A stretch of 64,000 nucleotides of DNA from Adlercreutzia agrestimuris (GTDB taxonomy: Bacteria; Actinomycetota; Coriobacteriia; Coriobacteriales; Eggerthellaceae): NCBI RefSeq assembly GCF_943193125.1, contig NZ_CALPCX010000001.1:744001-808000 (forward strand), given 5' to 3'. Of the stretch, positions 28,940 through 38,161 are shown one piece after another (position 1 is the stretch's first letter; the number at the start of each line of letters is the position of its first letter). The notes under the pieces were generated by a model that was given only the letters and a program-made list of their open reading frames with translations, ran no database searches and was not told where the DNA came from. A program made the position numbers and the translations under genes.

Positions 28940-29140
28940 CCGAAAAATTGCGCATGTAATGTGAACGACCTGTGCAGGTTTTATGTACGGGTTACTTTGC
29001 AAGCGTGATCTTTTGGGTGGTGGAGTCGCGTAAGACTTACCAAGATTATTCGCCAAGAACATCAGCGTCTAACAGCAAAAATTCTCACCTGCGGCTGGGT
29101 GTGAAGATAGAGGTAAACGCATAACCGAAAGGAAAATGAT
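28940..29140 (+). other. Leader between infA and rpmJ
   Basis: 201 bases without a gene. Short pairings such as ACCT-GTGC-AGGT (near 28969-28981) and TCACC/GGTGTGA (near 29086-29105) occur. It could carry a ribosomal-protein control element, as is usual upstream of S13-S11-S4 genes, but I cannot match it to a described leader. Confidence 0.35.
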
Positions 29141-29254
29141 ATGAAGGTACGTCCTTCGGTCAAGAAAATGTGCGACAAGTGCAAGATCATTCGACGCCAT
29201 GGCAAGGTGCTCGTTATTTGCGAGAACCCGCGCCATAAGCAGCGTCAGGGCTAG
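29141..29254 (+). CDS. rpmJ: 50S ribosomal protein L36
   Basis: 37 residues starting [14 protein letters not shown]. The zinc ligands C-x2-C, a third Cys and His (CDKC...CENPRH) are all present, so it is the zinc-containing form. AAAGGAAAA precedes the ATG. 17 bases before rpsM. Confidence 0.97.
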   Translation: MKVRPSVKKMCDKCKIIRRHGKVLVICENPRHKQRQG

Positions 29255-29271
29255 GAAAGGGTTAGATATTT

Positions 29272-29640
29272 ATGGCACGTCTTGTTGGTGTCGATCTTCC
29301 TCGCGACAAGCGCATTGAGATCGCCTTGACCTACATTTACGGCATTGGCCTAACTACTTCTAAGCAGGTTTTAGCTGAGACCGGTGTAAACCCGGACATC
29401 CGCGTAAAGGACCTCTCAGAAGATGATTTGACGAAGCTTCGCGATTACATCCAGAACAACCTCAAGGTTGAGGGTGACTTGCATCGTGAGGTTTCTCAAA
29501 ACGTGAAACGCCTCATGGAAATCGGTTGCTATCGTGGCCTGCGCCATCGTCGTGGTTTACCTGTTCGCGGCCAGCGCACGCATACTAATGCTCGCACCCG
29601 CAAAGGTCCACGTAAGCAAATCGGCGGCAAGAAGAAGTAG
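29272..29640 (+). CDS. rpsM: 30S ribosomal protein S13
   Basis: 122 residues with the start [20 protein letters not shown] and the basic tail [14 protein letters not shown]. Sits at the head of the small subunit and contacts P-site tRNA. AAAGGG precedes the ATG. Confidence 0.98.
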   Translation: MARLVGVDLPRDKRIEIALTYIYGIGLTTSKQVLAETGVNPDIRVKDLSEDDLTKLRDYIQNNLKVEGDLHREVSQNVKRLMEIGCYRGLRHRRGLPVRGQRTHTNARTRKGPRKQIGGKKK

Positions 29641-29652
29641 TGAGGGAGTTTC

Positions 29653-30048
29653 ATGGCTAAGAAAAACGTACGTACGCGCATTAAGCGCTCCGAGCGTAAG
29701 AACATCGCCGTGGGCGCAGCTCACATCAAGTCTACGTTCAACAACACTATCGTAAGCATCACCGATCCTCAGGGTAACGTGATTTCGTGGCAATCCGCTG
29801 GCACCGTTGGCTTTAAGGGCTCTCGTAAGTCCACGCCGTTCGCTGCTCAGATGGCTGCTGAAGCTGCTGCTAAAACTGCAATGGAGCATGGCCTTCGCAA
29901 GGTTGCTGTGTTCGTAAAGGGACCTGGTAGCGGTCGCGAGACGGCTATTCGCTCGCTTCAAGCAACCGGTCTTGAAATTGCAAGCATTCAGGATTGCACA
30001 CCTATTCCGCACAACGGTTGCCGTCCGCGCAAGCGTCGTCGCGTGTAA
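29653..30048 (+). CDS. rpsK: 30S ribosomal protein S11
   Basis: 131 residues with the conserved [30 protein letters not shown] and the C-terminal tail [12 protein letters not shown]. Platform protein of the small subunit. Twelve bases after rpsM. Confidence 0.98.
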   Translation: MAKKNVRTRIKRSERKNIAVGAAHIKSTFNNTIVSITDPQGNVISWQSAGTVGFKGSRKSTPFAAQMAAEAAAKTAMEHGLRKVAVFVKGPGSGRETAIRSLQATGLEIASIQDCTPIPHNGCRPRKRRRV

Positions 30049-30067
30049 CTGAAAGGATCAATGAATT

Positions 30068-30694
30068 ATGGCTCGTTATACAGGAGCGGACTGCCGTCTG
30101 TGCCGTCGTGAGGGAGCGAAGTTGTTCTTGAAGGGCGACCGCTGCTACACGGAGAAGTGCGCACTCGAGCGCCGCAGCTACGCGCCCGGTGAGGCCGGCA
30201 AGAAGCGCGTTAAGGAAAGTGAATACCGCCAGCAGTTACGTGAGAAGCAGAAGACCAAGCGTATCTATGGCGTATTGGAGAAGCAGTTCCGTCATTACTA
30301 TGACATGGCTAACCGCCAAAAGGGCGTTACCGGTGAGAACTTGCTTCGTATTCTGGAAAGCCGTCTTGACAATGTGGTTTATCGTCTCGGCTTTGCGAAG
30401 TCTCGCGCAGAGGCTCGTCAGCAGGTTCGCCATGGCCACATCACAGTTAATGGTCATCGTGTAGACATTCCGTCTTACCGTGTTCGTCCTGGTGATTTGG
30501 TAGCAGTTGCTCCCAAGGCAAAGGACATGCTGGTTATCAAGAGCGCGCTTATCAGCAATGAGCGCGTGCAGGTTCCTGCTTGGCTTGAGGTGGATATCGA
30601 AAAGCTTCAGGGCAGCGTACTTGCTCTTCCGCAGCGTGATCAAATCGATCTGGACATTCGCGAGCAGCTCATCGTAGAGCTTTACTCCAAGTAG
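30068..30694 (+). CDS. rpsD: 30S ribosomal protein S4
   Basis: 208 residues. The zinc-binding form: four Cys near the N-terminus (CRLCRREG ... CYTEKC). The S4 RNA-binding domain follows from about residue 97 ([15 protein letters not shown]). Assembly-initiating protein and, by family knowledge, often the repressor of this operon. Confidence 0.98.
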   Translation: MARYTGADCRLCRREGAKLFLKGDRCYTEKCALERRSYAPGEAGKKRVKESEYRQQLREKQKTKRIYGVLEKQFRHYYDMANRQKGVTGENLLRILESRLDNVVYRLGFAKSRAEARQQVRHGHITVNGHRVDIPSYRVRPGDLVAVAPKAKDMLVIKSALISNERVQVPAWLEVDIEKLQGSVLALPQRDQIDLDIREQLIVELYSK

Positions 30695-30726
30695 TAATCG
30701 CGACCTAGTAAGGAGGCTAATCTCGC

Positions 30727-31677
30727 ATGACAGAGTTCATGAGGCCTACTGTAACAACGGAAGAAGTCAACGATACTGTCGCGCGTTTTATCGTGGAGCC
30801 GCTTGAGCGTGGCTACGGTTTTACGCTCGGTAACTGCATGCGTAGGGTATTGTTGTCGTCTTTGGATGGCGCAAAAGCAACTGCTATCCAAATTGAAGGC
30901 GTACAACATGAGTTCACTACCGCTGAAGGCGTTATCGAAGACATTACTGATATCGTGTTAAACGTGAAGGGACTTGTCTTCTCGGCGCTCAATGATGAGG
31001 TTGAGGAGAAGACGGCTCATGTATCAGCCGAGGGTCCTTGCACCGTAACAGGCGCTGATCTTGACATTCCTACCGAGTTTACGCTGGTCAATCCTGAGCA
31101 TGTGATTGCCACGGTTGCCGATGGCGGCCAACTGGATATGACCATTCGTATTGGTGTAGGACGCGGCTATGTGTCCGCTGAGCGCAACAAGCGCACCGAA
31201 GATCCTATCGGAGTCATTCATGTTGACTCACTGTTCTCTCCGGTTCGCCGTTGTACGCTCAACGTTGCCGACACGCGTGTTGGACAGCGTACTGACTACG
31301 ACAAGCTTGTGCTTGAAGTGGAAACTGACGGCAGCATTGCACCGAAAGAAGCAGTATGTCGTGCAGCAAATATCATCAACCAGTACATGGGTGCGTTCCT
31401 TTCGCTGTCAGATACTGCTGGCGATGAGAACGTTGAAGTACAGTCCATCTTTGCTGAAGAGGATCTTGAGTCCAATGCAGAGCTGGACAAGCAGATTGAG
31501 GATCTGGATCTTTCCGTTCGCTCTTACAACTGCTTGAAGCGTGCAGGCATTCATTCTGTACGCCAGCTGGTTGAGTTCTCTGAGAACGACTTGCTGAACA
31601 TCAGAAACTTTGGTGCGAAGTCCATTGAGGAAGTGAAGGATAAGCTCATTTCCATGGATCTCAATTTGAAACTATAG
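30727..31677 (+). CDS. rpoA: DNA-directed RNA polymerase subunit alpha
   Basis: 316 residues. The N-terminal dimerisation domain has EPLERGYGFTLGNCMRRVLL; the C-terminal DNA/activator domain has LDLSVRSYNCLKRAGI and NIRNFGAKSIEEVKDKL. AAGGAGG precedes the ATG. Confidence 0.98.
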   Translation: MTEFMRPTVTTEEVNDTVARFIVEPLERGYGFTLGNCMRRVLLSSLDGAKATAIQIEGVQHEFTTAEGVIEDITDIVLNVKGLVFSALNDEVEEKTAHVSAEGPCTVTGADLDIPTEFTLVNPEHVIATVADGGQLDMTIRIGVGRGYVSAERNKRTEDPIGVIHVDSLFSPVRRCTLNVADTRVGQRTDYDKLVLEVETDGSIAPKEAVCRAANIINQYMGAFLSLSDTAGDENVEVQSIFAEEDLESNAELDKQIEDLDLSVRSYNCLKRAGIHSVRQLVEFSENDLLNIRNFGAKSIEEVKDKLISMDLNLKL

Positions 31678-31688
31678 GAGAGTACGTT

Positions 31689-32303
31689 ATGCGACACAAC
31701 TACAAGGGCCGCAAGCTGGGAACTGATTTCGCCCACACCAAGGCAATGAAAAAGAGCCTGGTGAACGCCCTGTTCCTCAACGACCGTATTAAGACGGTTG
31801 AGTCTCGCGCCAAGGAGATTCGTCCTGACGTTGACAAGATTATCACCTGGGCAAAGAAGGGTGACCTTCACTCTCGTCGCCTTGCTATTGCAGCAACGGG
31901 TGACAAAGAGCTCGTTCGCGAGATCTTTGAGAAGGTAAGCCAGGGTATGTTCTCTGAACGCCAGGGTGGCTATACCCGCATCATGAAGCTTGGTAACCGC
32001 AAAGGTGACAACGCTTCCATGGTTATCATGGAGCTTGTTACTGAGCCGGTAGCTAAGAAAGAGGCTGCAAAGCCTGCTGCTAAGAAGGCTACCAAGAAGA
32101 CCACGCCGAAGAAGGTCGAAAAGGTTGAAGAGACCAAAGAGGCTGAAGGCGAGCAGAAGGCAGAAGAGGCCAAGGAAAACGAAGCCGTTGTTGCCGAGCA
32201 TGCTGAAGAAGTTCGCGAAGAGGAGTTCAAGGCAGAAGAGGCAAAGGCTGAAGAGGCTGAGGCAGCTGCTGCTGAGAACGAGGAAAAGGATAAGCCCGAA
32301 TAA
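31689..32303 (+). CDS. rplQ: 50S ribosomal protein L17 with long acidic tail
   Basis: 204 residues; the normal L17 core is residues 1-118 (start RHNYKGRKLGTD, core end MVIMELV). The remaining about 85 residues begin Lys/Ala-rich (KKEAAKPAAKKATKKTTPKK) and then turn strongly Glu-rich. Similar but usually shorter tails occur in other actinobacteria. The tail is predicted to be unstructured and surface exposed. Eleven bases after rpoA; a strong terminator follows. Confidence 0.96.
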   Translation: MRHNYKGRKLGTDFAHTKAMKKSLVNALFLNDRIKTVESRAKEIRPDVDKIITWAKKGDLHSRRLAIAATGDKELVREIFEKVSQGMFSERQGGYTRIMKLGNRKGDNASMVIMELVTEPVAKKEAAKPAAKKATKKTTPKKVEKVEETKEAEGEQKAEEAKENEAVVAEHAEEVREEEFKAEEAKAEEAEAAAAENEEKDKPE

Positions 32304-32330
32304 GCTTATCTTGACATCGTGACTTATTAT

Positions 32331-32360
32331 GAAAGGCTCGCATGCAGCGAGCCTTTCTTT
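32331..32360 (+). terminator. Terminator of the ribosomal protein/rpoA operon
   Basis: GAAAGGCTCG (32331-32340) pairs perfectly with CGAGCCTTTC (32348-32357), seven-base loop, then TTTG. 27 bases past rplQ. Confidence 0.85.
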
Positions 32361-32397
32361 GTACACGGCGCCTTGACTAAGGAGTAACTACAATCGG

Positions 32398-33162
32398 ATG
32401 TTTGCGAACGTGAACAGGGTAAACCAGACAAGAGTGGGTCGCGTTGATACACGCGTAAAACTTGTGCTGCTCCTTTCGTATAGCATTACGCTGTTTGTAG
32501 TGACAAACTGGTTTGGAATTGGCTTGTGCGCTGTGATCTTAGGAGTGTGCGTGGCGGGATCAAAGGTTTCGCCTGGAAAGATCTTTTCTGGTCTTGTTCC
32601 TTTATACCTGCTCTTGCTGTTTACGGTCTTTTTTAACGCGTATTCCTTTGCTGGCGACACAATGGTTTTTACGGGGGAAGGACTCAATCGCGGGTGTTTG
32701 TACGCGTCTCGGATTATGCTGCTTGTGGTTGCTTCTTTAGTAGTGACCTATACCACTACTGATACGGCACTTACCCTTGGCTTGTCGCAATTGCTTGCAC
32801 CGCTTCGTGTGCTACATGTGCCTGTTGACGATATTGCAATGACGCTTACCTTAGCTTTGCGCTTTATTCCAGTGTTTTCCGAAGAATTAGAGACATTGAA
32901 ACGAGCGCAATTATCTCGTGGTGCTGCACTGGAAAGCGGTGGTCTTGTTGTTCGCATGCGTGCGTGGCTCACCATTATGATTCCTTTATTTGTTGGGCTG
33001 TTTCGTCACGCTGATCGGCTTTCGCTTGCCATGGATGCTCGCTGTTATGGGCTTTCGCCTCAACCCCGAACTTCGCTTGAGTCACAGGCTTTTACCTTAC
33101 AGAACGGCATCATTTTAGGATTGGGTTTAGCGCTCTGTTTCGCGCTTGGAATCTTCTTCTGA
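32398..33162 (+). CDS. ecfT: Energy-coupling factor transporter membrane subunit EcfT
   Basis: 254 residues with five to six hydrophobic segments and the two cytoplasmic coupling-helix motifs of EcfT, here AQLSRGA and DARCYG. EcfT joins two ATPases and a vitamin- or metal-specific S component. In many genomes rplQ is followed by ecfA1-ecfA2-ecfT; here both ATPase genes are missing and ecfT stands alone after a terminator, so it must use ATPases encoded elsewhere. The start at 32398 lies 19 bases after AAGGAGTAA; the exact start is uncertain. Confidence 0.88.
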   Translation: MFANVNRVNQTRVGRVDTRVKLVLLLSYSITLFVVTNWFGIGLCAVILGVCVAGSKVSPGKIFSGLVPLYLLLLFTVFFNAYSFAGDTMVFTGEGLNRGCLYASRIMLLVVASLVVTYTTTDTALTLGLSQLLAPLRVLHVPVDDIAMTLTLALRFIPVFSEELETLKRAQLSRGAALESGGLVVRMRAWLTIMIPLFVGLFRHADRLSLAMDARCYGLSPQPRTSLESQAFTLQNGIILGLGLALCFALGIFF

Positions 33163-33191
33163 TCAGGTCATATACGCAAACATGATCTGAT
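33162..33191 (+). other. Stem-loop at the end of ecfT
   Basis: ATCAGGTCAT (33162-33171) pairs with ATGATCTGAT (33182-33191) over ten positions with one G-U. It overlaps the last base of the stop codon. No T-run follows; possible weak terminator or 3' stabiliser. Confidence 0.4.
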
Positions 33192-33384
33192 ATTGATTGC
33201 TGAGGGATCTTGTTAACCTTGAGTCGGTTGATAAGGTGTTGAAATACCGTCAGGTTGCGGTGGTCGTGTCTGAAAGCACTCGAAACTACAATGAATGTGC
33301 ACCCGGATGCAGCTCGGGCACAGTTAACTAGCTGCATATGGGCGATATATGTATGAAATTGTAGTACCTCGCTGGAAGGAGCGC

Positions 33385-33624
33385 ATGATGACTGAGAAAT
33401 ATGATGCTGCTAAAGAGGCTGAGCTAAACGCTATTGCTGCTGACGACCTTCGTCGTATTGAGCAAGAAGTTGTAGCAGAAGCAGAAGCTTCAGTAGACGA
33501 TTTTGACGCCATGAAAGACGAGCAGAAGGCTGCCGATGCTGCAGAGGCTGCTTATACTTTTGAGGCTGCTCAGGGCATTTCAATGGATATTGAGGCTGAG
33601 TCAGAAGCTCGCTTGGAGAAGTAA
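33385..33624 (+). CDS. Small acidic Ala/Glu-rich protein of unknown function
   Basis: 79 residues from the ATG at 33385 (or 78 from the adjoining ATG at 33388), with GGAAGGAG upstream. Nearly all Ala, Glu, Asp and Lys, predicted helical, with no Cys, no Trp and no hydrophobic segment. I do not recognise a family. It stands alone between ecfT and enolase; a small GCTTG-TTAGG-CAAGC hairpin begins just past its stop (33628-33642). Confidence 0.6.
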   Translation: MMTEKYDAAKEAELNAIAADDLRRIEQEVVAEAEASVDDFDAMKDEQKAADAAEAAYTFEAAQGISMDIEAESEARLEK

Positions 33625-33789
33625 TCTGCTTGTTAGGCAAGCTGATTAGTTTTATCAATCGAGTTTCAATTGGCCAGTTGAAGCTTTGTGCGTTCCAAAA
33701 CTCGGCTTTTGTTCACATAAGCTGAATGAGTGAGGGCGTTGTCCTCAAAATGGATCGGTTTATTGTGGCATAAGAGAACGCAAGCGAAC

Positions 33790-33817
33790 GGGCGGTGCTG
33801 AGGGCGCCGCCCTTTTT
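33790..33817 (+). terminator. Rho-independent terminator upstream of enolase
   Basis: GGGCGGTGC (33790-33798) pairs with GCGCCGCCC (33804-33812), one G-U, five-base loop, then TTTTT. It lies 166 bases past the small acidic gene, so it ends either that transcript or a separate small RNA. The rest of 33625-33966 shows no gene. TTGGAA (33899) and TATGAT (33920) with 15-base spacing are a weak promoter candidate for eno. Confidence 0.78.
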
Positions 33818-33939
33818 GCGTCTGATGAAGGTGTGCTTGTGCAAATATCTTACGCACCACAAACATGGGGCGTGTATGGTAAACGCCGAGAGGCGGCCTT
33901 GGAATATGTCTTGCCGTGATATGATAACCGACATGGTAA

Positions 33940-35259
<1,320 letters not shown>

Positions 35260-35262
35260 CGC

Positions 35263-35805
35263 ATGAAAATAACGGTTTATTGCGGATCAACGTTTGGCAT
35301 AAACGCCGCCTTTGAAGAGGCGGCGCAAGCCTTAGGACGCGAGATTGCCAAAGCTGGCTACACCCTGGTCTACGGAGGAAGCTCGGTGGGGCTAATGGGC
35401 GTCGTGTCGCGCGCAGCTCTTGAAGCAGGAGGCATTGTCGAAGGAGTTGAGCCGCAGTTCTTTATTGACGCAGGTGTGGCGCAACATGACTTGAGTTCGC
35501 TGTTTGTCGTGGAGACAATGAGCGAACGAAAGGCGCTCATGATTGAGCTTGGAGATGTGTTTGTGGCACTTCCGGGCGGCATTGGCACCCTTGAGGAGAT
35601 CTCCGAGATCATGTCGCGCGTGCGTTTGGGTCTTGGTCCTGATCGTTGCTATGTGCTCAACATTGGCGGGTTCTATGAACCCTTTAAAGACCTCCTTAAA
35701 GCCATGGTGGCGCAGCGCTTTTTGGATGCCGCAGATTTAGAGGTGTTTCATTTTTGCGAAAGTGTCGAAGAGCTGATGGGTCTTATTAAAAGCCATAGCG
35801 TGTAG
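35263..35805 (+). CDS. LOG-family (TIGR00730) nucleotide phosphoribohydrolase
   Basis: 180 residues. The two family signatures GGSSVGLMG (38-46) and PGGIGTLEE (about 104-112) are intact; the former binds the phosphate, the latter holds catalytic Glu. Family members cleave ribose 5-phosphate from AMP or cytokinin nucleotides. Tightly coupled to eno with a three-base gap, followed by a strong terminator. Biological role here unknown. Confidence 0.9.
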   Translation: MKITVYCGSTFGINAAFEEAAQALGREIAKAGYTLVYGGSSVGLMGVVSRAALEAGGIVEGVEPQFFIDAGVAQHDLSSLFVVETMSERKALMIELGDVFVALPGGIGTLEEISEIMSRVRLGLGPDRCYVLNIGGFYEPFKDLLKAMVAQRFLDAADLEVFHFCESVEELMGLIKSHSV

Positions 35806-35830
35806 AAGCAGGTTAAAAGGACAAAAACCA

Positions 35831-35860
35831 AAAAGCTCCCGTGAAAACGGGAGCTTTTTT
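35831..35860 (+). terminator. Terminator of eno-LOG operon
   Basis: AAAAGCTCCCGT (35831-35842), loop GAAA, ACGGGAGCTTTT (35847-35858), then TT. It may act in both directions, since the A-run gives a T-run on the minus strand, where the reductase gene at 35971 also ends. Confidence 0.88.
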
Positions 35861-35970
35861 GTGTAGCAGCGCTGTAAGGAGAAGACTGCTACAAGCTTTC
35901 GCACTACTTATTCAAAAGGGAGGGAGGGGAGGAGTAAGTAATGCGGTGAGCAACACAGGGAGAGTGTGGC

Positions 35971-37920
35971 TTATGCGGGTGCACCGCCACCTTCGCCTTC
36001 ACCTTCGCCGTCAGCTGAAGGAGGAGGACCGGCCATACCTTTGTCGGATTGCTTAATGTCAGCGTTGCCAGCACCTAAGGTGCAATATTGATTGATATCT
36101 TCGGTTGCCAAGTACTCGCCAAGCGTGTAACCAAGGCACAGGCACATGCCAATTGAAACGCCGTTCATGATGCCGTTGTAGCCCATCGGGAAGCGTCCGC
36201 CTGAGGTGTTGCCGCAAGCAAAGAGGCCCTTGATAGGTTCAAAGCCCTGACCTTGTACCTGCTGCTGCCCGGTGACCAACAGACCAGAAGTAGCAACCAA
36301 CGAACCGCCACCAATACGCTTTGAGCAGGGGTAGCCATAGAAGGGACCTTCAACGATCGGCCACATGGTTTCGGGATCACGACCAAACTCGGTGTCTTTG
36401 CCAGCATCATGAGCGTCATTCCAAGCCTTCACGGCTGCTAATGCGTTTGCTTTGACGCCGTCTTCCATACCCATGTAGTCGCACAGCTCTTCAAGCGTAT
36501 CTGCGCAGTAGAGGAATTTGCCTGAGGTGTCGTCACCATCCGCACCAGAGCCCACGGCATTTTCCATGTAGGTAGCAACATTAGCGATGGTCTCTTCATC
36601 CCACTCTTTGGGAGCCAGATGGCCAGCGAGCTGGTTCAAGAACACTTCTTGCCAATCGTTGCCCCAGATCAGATAAGCGCGATCGCCTGGTTCACGAGCT
36701 CCCGCGCAACCGGAGAGCAGAGGACCGCCAAAGGCTTCGTTGCAGTAGCGCTTGCCGTATTTGTTGAGCCACAAGCACTCCACGCCTTCCATGGGAGACA
36801 GCGGGATGAACGCGTGGCTGCCCATGTCGCCGCCTGTTGCAATTTCAACTTTGGCGCCAATGCGCATTGCCATGGCAATACCAGAGCCATCGCGACCAGA
36901 CATTGCTGCGCAATCTTTGTATTCGCCCAGCTCATAGTTCTCGCGGCAGATAGCGTTATACATTGCTGAGTTGCTTCCGATGTCGCCGCATGCAAGTACA
37001 ACTGCTTCGCCATTGTATTGGGTATATTCGCCGGTATTTACGTCTTGGGCAATAACGCCGGTGACCTCGGTGCCGTCCTCGTTGTGGACGAGACGAACAG
37101 CTGATGTGCCGAATACAAACTCAGCGCCAGCTTCTTTGGCTTTTTCTTGGCTGCGTTTCACGGCGTCGGTCATGCCAACGCTGCCTGCAAATTGGCACGT
37201 GCCAACATATGAGGTGAAAGGACCCTTCTTGTAGTTATAGCCATCTACAACCGGCCAGTTCAGCGGCACGAGCTCGTCTTTTTCGGTCTCGGTGTATCCG
37301 TCAATGAACCAGTCCAGCGCCTCGCCTGAGCGATTGGCGAATTGTGAAAGCAGCGTGGGTTGCACGCGGCCGGCACCATACATTTGGTACTCATTCATGA
37401 AGTCAACAACGTCATACTCGGGAATACCAACGCGGTCGAGCTGCCATGATGAGTTGAGATGTCCAATGTCATTGCCCAGTGCGCTAAAGGTGTCTTCAGG
37501 CTGGGTTTCAAGCACGATAACCTTTGCGCCCAGCTCAGCAGCGCGGCGAGCGCATGCGGTGCCTGCGTGACCAGCGCCACAGACGATGATGTCGGCATCT
37601 TGTGTGCCAGCTAAATCTGCGTCTTCAATGACAGGTTCTTCGCCCAACCAGCCTGCGCCGAGCACTTCACCCATGGTTTTGCCCTCGTTGCCAGTAGGAG
37701 CAGCAGCTCCCGATGCGGCAGCGCTTGCGCCATTAGGAGCGCCAGTTTCAGCCATGGCGGACTCACCGTCTGAGGCGGCCGGAGCACAGCTGGCAAGCAT
37801 CCCTGCGCTTGCAGCTCCAAGTGCCATGACGCCCGCTCCTTGGAAGAAGTTGCGGCGGCTCAGCTCAATGCGTCCGCGCTTTCCGGCAAGCTCTTGCTTG
37901 ACTTTCTCGGTGTGATTCAT
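35971..37920 (-). CDS. Tat-exported FAD-dependent reductase (subfamily B)
   Basis: 649 residues from the ATG at 37920, which has AAAGGGGA just upstream; the frame is open further but without a signal. The Tat motif SRRNFFQ is at 21-27 after a charged lead, and the lipobox MLASC gives Cys45. A short conserved stretch WLGEEP precedes the dinucleotide fold GAGHAG (115-120). The active-site element is KRYCNEAF. The C-terminal loop GGRFPMGYNGIMNGVSIG lacks the fumarate-reductase H-x-x-N-R arrangement. The last 20 residues are a Gly/Glu/Pro tail. No heme or FMN domain. It is divergent from the LuxR gene at 38162 and related to the protein at 55991-57853. Acceptor unknown. Confidence 0.9.
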   Translation of the reverse strand: MNHTEKVKQELAGKRGRIELSRRNFFQGAGVMALGAASAGMLASCAPAASDGESAMAETGAPNGASAAASGAAAPTGNEGKTMGEVLGAGWLGEEPVIEDADLAGTQDADIIVCGAGHAGTACARRAAELGAKVIVLETQPEDTFSALGNDIGHLNSSWQLDRVGIPEYDVVDFMNEYQMYGAGRVQPTLLSQFANRSGEALDWFIDGYTETEKDELVPLNWPVVDGYNYKKGPFTSYVGTCQFAGSVGMTDAVKRSQEKAKEAGAEFVFGTSAVRLVHNEDGTEVTGVIAQDVNTGEYTQYNGEAVVLACGDIGSNSAMYNAICRENYELGEYKDCAAMSGRDGSGIAMAMRIGAKVEIATGGDMGSHAFIPLSPMEGVECLWLNKYGKRYCNEAFGGPLLSGCAGAREPGDRAYLIWGNDWQEVFLNQLAGHLAPKEWDEETIANVATYMENAVGSGADGDDTSGKFLYCADTLEELCDYMGMEDGVKANALAAVKAWNDAHDAGKDTEFGRDPETMWPIVEGPFYGYPCSKRIGGGSLVATSGLLVTGQQQVQGQGFEPIKGLFACGNTSGGRFPMGYNGIMNGVSIGMCLCLGYTLGEYLATEDINQYCTLGAGNADIKQSDKGMAGPPPSADGEGEGEGGGAPA

Positions 37921-38158
37921 AATTTCCCCTTTCGAGCAATTTCGCTTTCGCGTAAGGTCACTATGCCCACTGCCAGTGTGCTTGCCAATGCCGTCGAGAT
38001 GGTGAATTTGCTTCAAATTGCTTCACCTTGAGGTGGTGAATTCGTAATATGCGCAGGTCAGCAACGCGAAGAAACGAGCGCAATTTTTAAGGGGATCGGC
38101 GTTTGCGCGTATAATAACCAACCAGGGAGTGGAAAGTTTCTGTGCTGTAGGGAGGGAA
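37921..38158. promoter_or_regulatory. Divergent control region between reductase and LuxR gene
   Basis: 238 bases. GGTGAA and TTCACC frame two direct copies of TTGCTTC (about 38011-38037), a candidate operator. TATAAT (38110-38115) is a probable -10 for the LuxR gene; the -35 is weak. No gene. Confidence 0.45.
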
Positions 38159-38161
38159 ATG

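Noticed and set aside
28439..29062. 207-residue minus-strand frame across infA
   Set aside because: Complement of infA and the leader; no coding features of its own.
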